DNA of 64,000 nt from Streptomyces geranii (GTDB lineage: Bacteria > Actinomycetota > Actinomycetes > Streptomycetales > Streptomycetaceae), in NCBI RefSeq assembly GCF_002954775.1, contig NZ_PJME01000022.1, forward strand, positions 1 to 64,000. Reading direction: 5' to 3'. How positions within the stretch are numbered: position 1 is the stretch's first letter; the number at the start of each line of letters is the position of its first letter. Made by a program: the position numbers and the translations under genes. The notes under the pieces are model-generated. The model saw only the letters and a list, made by a program, of their open reading frames with translations. It did not search any database and was not told where the DNA came from. This document shows positions 9,486 to 17,774 of this stretch, in pieces.

Positions 9486-9547
9486 CGGCACCGCCACGGC
9501 TGGGATACGGGGGTTCACTGGACGCGCCCGGCCTTCCTGACACAGGG

Positions 9548-9834
9548 GAGGGCCGGCCACGCCTCGGTTGCGCCTCCGTGGCTCGGTCATGGCCCGGCGC
9601 GGGGGCGCAGGTGTAGGGCGGGTGTGCGGGGGAGTGCCGGGGTGGCGGTCGTCGTGACGCGGGGAAGGGCGGCCACCTCGGCTGCACCTCCGTAGCTCCG
9701 TCATGGCCCGGCGCGGGGGCGCAGGCGTAGGGCGGCTGTGCGGGGGAGCACCGGAGTTGGCGGTCGTCGCGACGCGGGGAGGGCCAGCCACGTCGGCTGG
9801 ACGTCCGCAACCCCGCCATGTCCCGGCACAGGGC
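9548..9834. repeat. Imperfect direct repeats of about 115 bp
   Basis: Units begin near 9548, 9664 and 9779 (periods 116 and 115). Each starts with a GAGGGC-type motif and contains ATGGCCCGGCGCGGGGGCGC or a variant, for example at 9589 and 9703 with a diverged copy at 9818. Both strands stay open in several frames because the sequence is very GC-rich, but none of these reading frames looks like a real protein. Together with the repeats that follow, they fill the 1053-nt gap between the pepN and decarboxylase genes. Confidence 0.7.
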
Positions 9835-9942
9835 CGCAGCCGTCGGGCCGGGGACGAGGGACCCGCCGATGCCTCGGCCTCCCCCACGCCAGGAGGACCG
9901 GCCGCCCTGGCCGAACGTCCGTACCGCCGCCTCGGCCCGAGG

Positions 9943-10170
9943 CCCGTGCGCAGCGACAGGACGCAGAAGCACAGCCCCACCGGTCACCCCGGCGAAACAC
10001 CCGTGCGCGTCGGCCGAGTGCAGAAGCACAGCCCCACCCGTCACCCCGGCCGAACGCCCGTGCGCAGCGGCAGGGCGCAGAGGCACAGCCCCACCGGTCA
10101 CCCCGGCGAAACACCCGTGCGCGGCGGCAGGGCGCAGAAGCACAGCCCCACCCGTCGCCCCGACCGAACG
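9943..10170. repeat. Four tandem 57-bp repeats
   Basis: Four head-to-tail units start at 9943, 10000, 10057 and 10114, and a decayed fifth begins at 10171. Each carries CCCGTGCGC, then CAGAAGCACAGCCCCACC, then a GTCACCCCGG core. Alternate units are more alike (CACCGGTCACC versus CACCCGTCACC), which suggests duplication of a 114-bp dimer. The 57-nt length is divisible by three, so long frames survive on both strands, but no start, ribosome site or homologous protein is evident. Confidence 0.85.
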
Positions 10171-10333
10171 CCCTTGCACAGAAGGGGACTTCGCGAGCGA
10201 CACCGTCGGTCGCGGGACTCGATCGCGAGCGCCTCTACGTGAGACGGGTCGCCTGCTCGCCCCGCACCTCCTGCCCCGCCCTTCCCGCGTACCTCCCGTC
10301 TCCCCTAGGCGACACGGACCGCCCCGCTCGCCG

Positions 10334-10372
10334 CCCCCCCCAACCCCGCACCCCCCCAACCCCGCACCCCCC
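10334..10372. repeat. C-rich tract, G-quadruplex-capable on the minus strand
   Basis: Runs of 4 to 8 C alternate with AA and GCA in a 16-bp unit (CCCCCCCAACCCCGCA) repeated about 2.3 times. The minus strand therefore has at least five G-runs separated by 2-3 nt. It lies about 165 nt before the PLP decarboxylase start. Folding or any regulatory role is inference. Confidence 0.6.
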
Positions 10373-10538
10373 AAGGCGATACGAACCGCCCCCTCAACAC
10401 ACACCCCCTGCCCCACACCCCCTCCCCCGCACAACCCCCGTACCCCCTTTCGGGTTCCGATCGTTGGTCTTCCCGGGCGCGTCGTCCCCGCTCCGTCCAA
10501 GCTGGAACTCCCCAGCCACGCGCCCCGGGAGGACCGTC

Positions 10539-11930
10539 ATGAGCACACCGCCCCTCGCTTCAGGTGCCGAAGGACCCGGTGCCCTGCGGCCGTTGCTCGA
10601 CACGGTTCTCGGTGCTCTCGCGGACGGCACGCGCGCGCGTGGTGGGCCGCTCCCCGTCGGTGGGCCCGGAGCCGTCGCCCGGCAGGTCCGCGACGCCGTC
10701 GGGGACGTACTGCCCGACAAGGGCGACCCCGACGCCCTCCACGACCTCGTACGCGTCCTCGCCGAAGGCGCCGCCGACCCCGCCCACCCCCACTGCGCCG
10801 CTCACCTGCACTGCCCGCCCCTCGCCGTCGCCACCGCCGCCGATCTCGCCGTCAGTGTCCTCAACCCGTCCCTCGACTCCTGGGACCAGGCCCCGGCCGC
10901 CTCCGCACTCGAAGCGCTGGTCACGCGGACCCTCGCCGCCGAGGTCTACGGGGGCGCAGGAGGGAACGAGCCGAGGGCGGGCGACGCCCTCGTCACCACC
11001 GGCGGTACCGAGGCCAACCAGCTCGCCCTGCTCCTCGCCCGCGAGGCCCACCCGGGTGTCCGTCTCGTGCACGGCGCCAACGCCCACCACTCCCTGCCCC
11101 GCGCCGCCTGGCTCCTCGGTCTCCCGGAGCCGGTCGTGGTCCCCGCCCCCGCAGGCACCCTCGACCCCGCCGCCCTCGACGAAGCCCTCACCGAGCTGTC
11201 CGGACCGCCCGGCTCACTGCTCGTCGCCGCCACCGCGGGCACCACCGACGCCGGGCTCATCGACCCGCTGCCCCAGATCGCCGCCCTCTGCGCGGCCCAC
11301 GGCGCCCGGCTGCACATAGACGCGGCGTACGGCGGCGGGCTTCTCTTCAGCGAGCGTCACCGGGCCAAGCTCGCCGGACTCGAACTCGCCGACACCGTCA
11401 CCCTCGACCTGCACAAACTCGGCTGGCAGCCGGTCGCCGCAGGCCTCCTCACCGTCAAGAACCCGGGCGACCTCACCGCCCTCGCCCACCAGGCCGACTA
11501 CCTCAACGCCGACGACGACACCGAAGCGGGCCTGCCCGACCTCCTCGGCCGCTCCCTGCGCACCACCCGCCGCCCCGACGTCCTCAAGATCGCCGTCACC
11601 CTCAAGACCCTCGGCCGCGAAGGACTCGGCGCCCTCGTCGACCAGGTCTGCGCACACGCCCACGAGTTCGCCCGCCAGATCCAGGCCCACCCCGGGTTCG
11701 AGCTGTACGACCCGCCCACCATCAGCACCGTCCTCTTCCGGCCCGCCGAGGCGACCGACGACGCCGTCGCCGCCGTACGCCGAAAGCTCCTCCACGACGG
11801 CCGCGCCGTCCTCGGCCGCGCCCTGCTCGACGGCCGCCTCTGGCTCAAGGCCACCCTCCTCAACCCCCACACCCGGCCGGACGACCTGGCCGCCCTCCTG
11901 AAGCTGGTGGAAGGAAACACCCCCCGATGA
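10539..11930 (+). CDS. PLP-dependent group II decarboxylase (probably lysine/diamine-forming)
   Basis: This 463-aa protein is a fold-type I PLP decarboxylase. It shows TTGGTEANQLALLLAR, a cofactor-stacking His region (NAHHSLPRA), LHIDAAYGGG with the PLP Asp, and the Schiff-base Lys in TLDLHKLGWQP. It resembles DesA-like lysine and diaminobutyrate decarboxylases but lacks the N-terminal sequence I would expect for the classical desferrioxamine DesA, so no symbol is given. The ribosome site is GGGAGGA before the ATG. The stop overlaps the next start (ATGA), so it is translationally coupled to an N-hydroxylase gene. The pair would make an N-hydroxy-diamine such as N-hydroxycadaverine, a hydroxamate precursor. 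No TTAGGT-type iron box is visible upstream. Confidence 0.85.
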   Translation: MSTPPLASGAEGPGALRPLLDTVLGALADGTRARGGPLPVGGPGAVARQVRDAVGDVLPDKGDPDALHDLVRVLAEGAADPAHPHCAAHLHCPPLAVATAADLAVSVLNPSLDSWDQAPAASALEALVTRTLAAEVYGGAGGNEPRAGDALVTTGGTEANQLALLLAREAHPGVRLVHGANAHHSLPRAAWLLGLPEPVVVPAPAGTLDPAALDEALTELSGPPGSLLVAATAGTTDAGLIDPLPQIAALCAAHGARLHIDAAYGGGLLFSERHRAKLAGLELADTVTLDLHKLGWQPVAAGLLTVKNPGDLTALAHQADYLNADDDTEAGLPDLLGRSLRTTRRPDVLKIAVTLKTLGREGLGALVDQVCAHAHEFARQIQAHPGFELYDPPTISTVLFRPAEATDDAVAAVRRKLLHDGRAVLGRALLDGRLWLKATLLNPHTRPDDLAALLKLVEGNTPR

Positions 11931-13429
11931 CCCCCCTGACGCCCCCCACGCCCCCTGTCGACCCGACCTCCGGGCCCGCGCCCACTCCCGCACCCGCACC
12001 CGCTGACCCCGACACCCCCCACGACCTCGTCGGCATCGGCATCGGCCCCTGCAACCTCTCCCTCGCCGCCCTCGCCCACCCCCTCCCCGAACTCGACGCC
12101 GTCTTCTACGAACAGCACCCCCGATTCGACTGGCACCCGGGCCTCCTCATCGAGGGCTCCACCGTCCAGGTCCCCTTCCTCGCCGACCTGGTGACCCTCG
12201 CCGACCCCGCGAGCCCCTGGTCCTTCCTCAGCTATCTCAGGACCCGCGACCGCCTCTTCCCCTTCTACTTCGCCGAGCGCTTCCACATCCAGCGCGCCGA
12301 GTACGACGCCTACTGCCGCTGGGTCAGCGAGAACCTCCCCCGCCTCCGCTTCGGCCACCAGGTCGACGCCGTCCGCTGGAACCCCGAACGGGACGTCTTC
12401 GAGGTCGACTTCACCCAGCTCGACGCCGACGGCGAAGCCGAAGCCCTCGGCCGGACCTACACGAAGAACGTCGTCCTCGGCATCGGCAGCGAGCCCTACA
12501 TCCCCGAACCCCTCAAACCCCTGGTCGAAGCCCCGACCGTGCCCGTCCTGCACGCCGCCGACTACCTCGCCCACCGCGAGCGGCTCCTCACCGCCGAACA
12601 CGTCACCGTCATCGGCTCCGGACAGAGCGGCGCCGAGATCTTCCTCGACCTGCTGCGCCACCGCCCCCCGGGCCGCGAGAAGATCCACTGGCTCGGCCGC
12701 ACCGAGGCCTTCGCCCCCATGGAGTACTCCAAGCTCGGCCTCGAACACTTCACCCCCGACCACACCCGCTACTTCCACGACCTCCCCGAACCCGTGCGCG
12801 ACCGCCTCGCCGCCGCCCAGTGGCAGCTCCACAAGGGCATCGGCGCCGACACCATCGCCGCCATCCACGACGAGCTGTACCACCGCACCCTCCACGGCGG
12901 CTGGCCCGAAGCCGTCCTCACCCCCGGCGTCCACGTCCGCACCGCCGGCCGCGTCGCCACCACCAAGGTCGAACTCCACCTCGAACACACCCAGCAGGGC
13001 ACCCGCTCCCGCCTCACCACCGACGCCGTCGTCCTCGCCACCGGCTACCGCGACCGCCCCCTCGACCGCATCCTCGCCGGCCTCGACCCCTACCTCCGCC
13101 GCGACAGCTCCGACCGCCCCCGCGTCGACGACCAGTACCGGCTCGTCCTCGACCCCGCCATCACCGCCGCGGGCAGCCACGTCTACATCCAGAACGCCGA
13201 ACTCCACACCCACGGCGTCGGCACCCCCGACCTCGGCCTCCTCGCCTGGCGAAGCGCCACCATCCTCAACTCCCTGACCGGCAAGACCCCTTACCCCCTC
13301 CCGACCAGGACCGCCTTCACCACCTTCGGCCTCGCCCAGCCCCTGGCCCAGGTCCCCACCCCCAGACAGAGCCAGGAACGCGGAAGGGGCCAGCACCAGG
13401 TGCTGACCCCCCTCGTGGACGGAATCTGA
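11927..13429 (+). CDS. L-lysine/L-ornithine N-hydroxylase-type flavin monooxygenase
   Basis: This 500-aa protein has a proline-rich N-terminal tail of about 30 residues, then the FAD site GIGIGPCNLSLAAL, an NADPH site GSGQSGAEIFLDLL in the middle and a late ATGYRDRP motif. These are the hallmarks of class B N-hydroxylating monooxygenases (IucD, SidA, DesB). It uses NADPH and O2 to hydroxylate a terminal amine. Coupling to the decarboxylase suggests cadaverine or a similar diamine as substrate, as for DesB. No acyltransferase or IucA/IucC-type synthetase follows; the next gene is a convergent nucleotidase. Substrate choice cannot be read from sequence alone. Confidence 0.9.
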   Translation: MTPLTPPTPPVDPTSGPAPTPAPAPADPDTPHDLVGIGIGPCNLSLAALAHPLPELDAVFYEQHPRFDWHPGLLIEGSTVQVPFLADLVTLADPASPWSFLSYLRTRDRLFPFYFAERFHIQRAEYDAYCRWVSENLPRLRFGHQVDAVRWNPERDVFEVDFTQLDADGEAEALGRTYTKNVVLGIGSEPYIPEPLKPLVEAPTVPVLHAADYLAHRERLLTAEHVTVIGSGQSGAEIFLDLLRHRPPGREKIHWLGRTEAFAPMEYSKLGLEHFTPDHTRYFHDLPEPVRDRLAAAQWQLHKGIGADTIAAIHDELYHRTLHGGWPEAVLTPGVHVRTAGRVATTKVELHLEHTQQGTRSRLTTDAVVLATGYRDRPLDRILAGLDPYLRRDSSDRPRVDDQYRLVLDPAITAAGSHVYIQNAELHTHGVGTPDLGLLAWRSATILNSLTGKTPYPLPTRTAFTTFGLAQPLAQVPTPRQSQERGRGQHQVLTPLVDGI

Positions 13430-13483
13430 GGCCGCCCGGCCCCAGAAACCAGCCACAGAAACCGACGGCTGGAACACCGGTGG

Positions 13484-15307
13484 CTAGAACACCGGCGTAC
13501 CGTCCCGCGTCAACTTCCAGTCCACCGAGGCGAACTCCCTCGGATCCAGCACACCCTTCGCCGTCACCCACTCGGAGATCCGCGTCCGGATCTCCGTCGA
13601 CTCCGACCACAACTCCTGCGCCGACGCCACATGCGGGAACGCCCCGCCGCCATTGGCCCGGTAGTTGTTCACCGCGAACACGAACTGCTGCGCGTCGTCC
13701 AGCGCCACCCCGCCGTAGGCCAGGTTCCTGATCCGCGAACCGACCGCCTGCGCGATGTCGATGTCGTACGTCAGCCCCGACACGTAGTCGTAGTTGTAGT
13801 CCGGCCGGCCCGCCGCGTTCGTCAGCTTCTCCACATCGACGACCGCACCCGCCGCCGTCTGCACGAAGTACTGCGCCGAGTACTCCAGGTACGCCCGCAC
13901 CTGCGCGCCCGTCAGCAGCTTCGCGACCAGCGTGTTGTCGTACACGTACAGACTCGACAGGTCCCGGATCGTCACCTCACCGGCCGGGATCTCCGACGTC
14001 CGCGAGAACGGCGACGCCTGCGCGATCACCGGCAGCGACGCGTACGCCGTCCCCGCCAGCGCCGCCTTCACCACGTCCTCCTGGACCTTCGTGATCAGGT
14101 CGATGATCGGCGCGTCCTTGTACCGCGCCTCCACCGTCGTCAACGTGTCCGTCGCCGTCCCGACCACCTGGTTGACGTACGCCACGACCACGTCGTGCTC
14201 GTCCTTCAGCAGCTTCGTGATCTTCGGGTCGTCCGCGACCGACTTCGAGTCACGCACCGTCGCCGCCACCGACTCGACGGCCCACTTCCCCTTCGTGAAC
14301 ACCAACTCGATGTCGAACAGCGACAACCGCTCCGCGTAAGCCAGCGGCTCCGACAGGATCACCGTCTTGCCGGTCGCCGTGTTGGTGACCTTCAGCTCGG
14401 CGATCTCCGTGTGCGCGTGCCCGACCAGGATCGCGTCGATCCCGGGCACCTGCTGCGCCACCAGCGCCGCCGAGTTCTCGACGTACGGCAGCTGATCACC
14501 GTACGACGAAGTCCCCGAGGACCCCGAGTGTGCCGACACCACGACAACATCCGCGCCCATCGAACGCAGCTTCGGCACCCACTTCGCCGCCTGCTCCTCC
14601 AGACCCGGGAACGTCAGCTTCCCCTGGACGTACGCCTTGTCCCAGATCGCGATCCCGGGATTCGTCAGCCCCAGCACCGCCACCTTGACCGGCGGCGCCC
14701 CCTTCACCCGGAACGTCTTCATGAAGTACGGCGGGAACGCGGGCCGCAGCGTCTTCGCGTCCAGCGCGTTCGCGCCCAGCAGCGGGAACCGGCACTGCGA
14801 CTCGAACTTGCGCAGCGTCTCGATGCCGTAGTTGAACTCGTGGTTGCCCAGCGCCACCGCGTCGTACCCGATCGCGTTCATCGCCTGCGCCATCGGGTGC
14901 ACAGGACCGCCCTTGGCGGTGATCGGGTCGACCTTCGCGTAGTAGTACGTCAGCGGGGTGCCCTGGATCGTGTCGCCCGCGTCGAGCAGCAGCGTGTTGC
15001 GCCGCCCCTTCTCCTTGCGGACCTGCTCCACCAGCGTCGAGATCCGGGCCAGGCCCTGCGCGTTGCCCTTCGCGTCGGAGTACTCGGCGTCCTTGAAGTA
15101 GTCCCAGTTGAAGATGTGCCCGTGCAGATCGGTCGTGCCCATCACGGTCAGGGAGTACCGCTTCACCGGCTTCGCGGGCTTCCCGGGCCCGGCGGGCTTC
15201 CGCGCCTCCGCGGCCTGCGCCGCCGGAGCCACGACAGCGCTGGTCAGGGCGACCCCCGCCCCGGTCACAGCGGACTTCGTCAAGAACTTCCGGCGGTTCA
15301 ACGGCAT
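13484..15307 (-). CDS. Tat-exported 5'-nucleotidase / 2',3'-cyclic nucleotide phosphodiesterase
   Basis: This 607-aa protein begins with a twin-arginine signal, NRRKFLTKSAVTGAG, and an AQA cleavage region. The calcineurin-like metallophosphatase domain shows TTDLHGH, DAGDTIQGTPL, GNHEFNYG, VVVSAHSG and VGHAHTE, and the C-terminal 5'-nucleotidase substrate domain follows (near residues 380-600). It would release phosphate and nucleosides from extracellular nucleotides. The start is the ATG at 15307 with GAGGAG at good spacing; the frame stays open a further 900 nt upstream on the minus strand, but that region is antisense to the SIMPL gene. It is convergent with the N-hydroxylase gene. Confidence 0.92.
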   Translation of the reverse strand: MPLNRRKFLTKSAVTGAGVALTSAVVAPAAQAAEARKPAGPGKPAKPVKRYSLTVMGTTDLHGHIFNWDYFKDAEYSDAKGNAQGLARISTLVEQVRKEKGRRNTLLLDAGDTIQGTPLTYYYAKVDPITAKGGPVHPMAQAMNAIGYDAVALGNHEFNYGIETLRKFESQCRFPLLGANALDAKTLRPAFPPYFMKTFRVKGAPPVKVAVLGLTNPGIAIWDKAYVQGKLTFPGLEEQAAKWVPKLRSMGADVVVVSAHSGSSGTSSYGDQLPYVENSAALVAQQVPGIDAILVGHAHTEIAELKVTNTATGKTVILSEPLAYAERLSLFDIELVFTKGKWAVESVAATVRDSKSVADDPKITKLLKDEHDVVVAYVNQVVGTATDTLTTVEARYKDAPIIDLITKVQEDVVKAALAGTAYASLPVIAQASPFSRTSEIPAGEVTIRDLSSLYVYDNTLVAKLLTGAQVRAYLEYSAQYFVQTAAGAVVDVEKLTNAAGRPDYNYDYVSGLTYDIDIAQAVGSRIRNLAYGGVALDDAQQFVFAVNNYRANGGGAFPHVASAQELWSESTEIRTRISEWVTAKGVLDPREFASVDWKLTRDGTPVF

Positions 15308-15457
15308 GTTTCGGGCTCCTCGGGGAATGGTCAACGACGCGCGTAGATTCTGACCCGCGCATGACCGGCGGCAACAGCCCCCGAAGGTTTCGATCTGATG
15401 ACCGGCAGGGACGGCAACCGGCCCCGCGACCGCCCCGCGAGTGACAGAGTGGGACGT

Positions 15458-16174
15458 ATGACCTCCAGCCCGGAGCACCAGACGGCCGTCCCCTACGGCA
15501 CCCCCGACGCCCCCCGGATAGCCGTCCGCGGCGAAGCCCACCTGGAGGTCGACCCCGAGATCGCCCGCATCGGCATCACGGTCGGCGCCCGCGGCACCGA
15601 CCGCCGCACAGCCCTGGAAGACCTCACCCGGCGCAACGCGACGGTCCTCGACCTGGTGAAGACCTACGGCGACGCGGTGGAACGCCTGGAGACGGGCTCC
15701 TTCTCCATCGCCCCCGAACTCGCCAGACACGGCCGCGGCGAACGCGTCCGCGCCTACCACGGCAACGTCCACATCACCGCCGAACTCACCGACTTCACCG
15801 CCCTCGGCGAACTCACCAGCCGCCTCGCCGACCTCGACCTCACCCGCGTCGACGGCCCCTGGTGGGCCCTGCGCCCCGACTCCCCGGCCCACCGCGACGC
15901 CCGCCGACAGGCCGTGCGGGAGGCGGTGCAACGGGCCCGCGAGTACGCCGAGGCCCTGGGTACCTCGCTCGCGGCCCTGGTGGAACTGGCCGACGTCGGC
16001 GCGGAGGCCCCGCAGCCCATGGGGTACGAGGTCCAGTCGCGCTCCCTGCGCCGCGCGGCCTTCGCCGGTGCCGAGGCCGCGGACCAGGCGGCCCCCCTCG
16101 ATCTGGAACCGCAGCGGCAGCAGGTGTACGCACAGGTGAACGCCCGTTTCACCATGGTGCCGCCGCAGCTGTGA
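15458..16174 (+). CDS. SIMPL-domain (DUF541) protein
   Basis: This 238-aa protein carries the SIMPL pattern: an N-terminal IAVRGEAHLEVDPEIARIGITVGARG segment, a central beta strand region, and REAVQRAREYAEALGTSLAALVELADVG, which resembles the family's conserved A-x-x-KA-x-x-A-x-x-L helix. SIMPL proteins are usually periplasmic or membrane-linked with poorly known roles, including some linked to oxidative stress. No signal peptide is visible here, so this copy is probably cytoplasmic. The start is the ATG at 15458 after GTGGGACGT; an upstream in-frame ATG at 15398 is less likely. It is divergent from the nucleotidase gene. Confidence 0.8.
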   Translation: MTSSPEHQTAVPYGTPDAPRIAVRGEAHLEVDPEIARIGITVGARGTDRRTALEDLTRRNATVLDLVKTYGDAVERLETGSFSIAPELARHGRGERVRAYHGNVHITAELTDFTALGELTSRLADLDLTRVDGPWWALRPDSPAHRDARRQAVREAVQRAREYAEALGTSLAALVELADVGAEAPQPMGYEVQSRSLRRAAFAGAEAADQAAPLDLEPQRQQVYAQVNARFTMVPPQL

Positions 16175-16279
16175 AGAGGGTACTGAAATGCTCATCGGAG
16201 CGGCCCGGTGCACAATTCAACAGTTGTCAATAACCCTTCACGCAAAGGTTGTTGAGTAGTCATGCGGGGCCAATTCGCT

Positions 16280-16307
16280 ACCCACCGGTAAGGCCTACGC
16301 TCGAAAC
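16280..16307 (+). promoter_or_regulatory. Possible leaderless promoter of pyruvate kinase
   Basis: A TACGCT hexamer, similar to the TANNNT -10 consensus, sits 7 nt before the ATG, which has no Shine-Dalgarno sequence at the usual distance. This geometry fits transcription starting at or next to the start codon. No convincing -35 box was found, so the call is weak. Confidence 0.3.
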
Positions 16308-17744
16308 ATGCGCCGAGCAAAAATCGTCTGTACTTTGGGCCCCGCCACCGACTCGTACGACCAGATCAAGGCACTGGTCGACGCCGGAATGGACGTAGCC
16401 CGCTTCAACCTCAGTCACGGCACCCACGCCGACCACGAGGTGCGTTACCAGCACGTCCGCAAGGCCGCCGACGAGACCGGCCGCAGCATCGGCCTCCTCG
16501 CCGACCTTCAAGGCCCGAAGATCCGACTCGGCCGCTTCGCCGAAGGCCCCGTACTCCTTGAACGCGGTGACACCTTCACCATCACGGTCGAGGAGGGCGT
16601 CGAGGGCAACCAGCAGACCTGCGGAACCACGTACGCCGGCCTCGCCGCCGACGTCACCCCCGGCGAACGCGTCCTGGTCGACGACGGCAAGGTCTGCCTC
16701 GAAGTCACCGCCGTCGACGGGCCCCGCGTCCACACCGTGGTCGTCGAGGGCGGAGTGATCTCCGACCACAAGGGCCTCAACCTCCCCGGCGTCGCGGTCT
16801 CGGTCCCCGCCCTCTCCGACAAGGATGAGGCGGACCTCCGCTGGGCGCTGCGCACGGGCTTCGACGTCATCGCCCTGTCCTTCGTCCGCAGCGGACGCGA
16901 CATCGACGACGTACACCGCATCATGGACGAGGAACACCGCCGCCTCCCGGTGATCGCCAAGGTCGAGAAGCCGCAGGCGGTGGAGGCGATCGACGACATC
17001 GTCGCCGCCTTCGACGGCATCATGGTCGCGCGCGGCGACCTGGGCGTCGAGATGCCTCTCGAACAGGTCCCGATCGTCCAGAAGCGAGCGATCAAGCTGG
17101 CGAAGCGCAACGCCAAGCCGGTGATCGTGGCGACGCAGATGCTGGACTCGATGATCGAGAACTCCCGCCCGACGCGCGCGGAGGCGTCGGACGTGGCCAA
17201 CGCGGTGATCGACGGCACGGACGCGGTGATGCTGTCCGGCGAGACGAGTGTGGGCAAGTACGCGATCGAGACGGTCCGCACGATGGCGAAGATCGTCGAG
17301 GCGGCCGAGGAGGACATCCTGGCCAAGGGCCTGCCCCCTCTGACGGAACGCAACAAGCCCCGCACCCAGGGCGGCGCGGTGGCCCGCGCGGCGGCGGAGA
17401 TGGGCGACTTCCTGGGCGCGAAGTTCCTGGTGGCGTTCACCCAGTCCGGCGACACGGTGAAGCGCCTGTCGCGCTACAGGTCCCCGATCCCCCTCCTGGC
17501 CTTCACCCCCGACCCGGCGACGCGCTCGCAGCTGACGCTGACGTGGGGCGTGGAGACGTTCCTGGGCCCGCACGTCGACTCGACGGACGCGATGGTGGAC
17601 CAGGTGGACGAGCTGTTGCTGAAGTACGGCCGCTGCCAGCAGGGCGACGTGGTGGTCATCACGGCCGGCTCCCCGCCCGGCGTCTCGGGCTCGACGAACC
17701 TGGTCCGGGTCCACCACATCGGCGAGGACGACAGCCCCAAGTAG
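16308..17744 (+). CDS. pyk: Pyruvate kinase
   Basis: This 478-aa glycolytic enzyme converts phosphoenolpyruvate and ADP to pyruvate and ATP. Signatures are MRRAKIVCTLGPAT and VARFNLSHG at the N-terminus, GLLADLQGPKIRLG, the catalytic Lys in VIAKVEKPQAVE, the metal/substrate loop MVARGDLGVEM, and ATQMLDSMIENSRPTRAE. The B domain (about residues 70-170) and the C-terminal allosteric domain are both complete, and the length is normal. The pyk gene beside an ANTAR regulator and the liv genes is an order I associate with Streptomyces core chromosome. It is separated from the convergent LAGLIDADG gene by only 30 nt. Confidence 0.97.
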   Translation: MRRAKIVCTLGPATDSYDQIKALVDAGMDVARFNLSHGTHADHEVRYQHVRKAADETGRSIGLLADLQGPKIRLGRFAEGPVLLERGDTFTITVEEGVEGNQQTCGTTYAGLAADVTPGERVLVDDGKVCLEVTAVDGPRVHTVVVEGGVISDHKGLNLPGVAVSVPALSDKDEADLRWALRTGFDVIALSFVRSGRDIDDVHRIMDEEHRRLPVIAKVEKPQAVEAIDDIVAAFDGIMVARGDLGVEMPLEQVPIVQKRAIKLAKRNAKPVIVATQMLDSMIENSRPTRAEASDVANAVIDGTDAVMLSGETSVGKYAIETVRTMAKIVEAAEEDILAKGLPPLTERNKPRTQGGAVARAAAEMGDFLGAKFLVAFTQSGDTVKRLSRYRSPIPLLAFTPDPATRSQLTLTWGVETFLGPHVDSTDAMVDQVDELLLKYGRCQQGDVVVITAGSPPGVSGSTNLVRVHHIGEDDSPK

Positions 17745-17774
17745 GGGTTGAGGGAAGGGCCCCTTGTCGGTTGT

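Noticed and set aside
6948..9980. 1010-codon open frame antisense to pepN
   Set aside because: It is Gly/Val/Glu-rich shadow sequence made by the third-position bias of pepN and has no domain motif; pepN on the other strand has full catalytic motifs.
9943..10170. CRISPR array
   Set aside because: The 57-bp units are directly adjacent with no unique spacers, and no cas genes are present.
9331..10538. Repeat-protein frames over the 57-bp and 115-bp repeats
   Set aside because: They are open only because repeat length is divisible by three and stops are rare at this GC content; no ribosome site or sensible composition.
10240..10538. Iron box for a siderophore regulator
   Set aside because: Looked for a TTAGGT-like palindrome upstream of the decarboxylase; only a CCCTAGGC fragment near 10303 was seen, which does not match.
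15308..16213. N-terminal extension of the nucleotidase frame
   Set aside because: The extension is antisense to the SIMPL gene, and the Tat signal with its own ribosome site marks the start at 15307.
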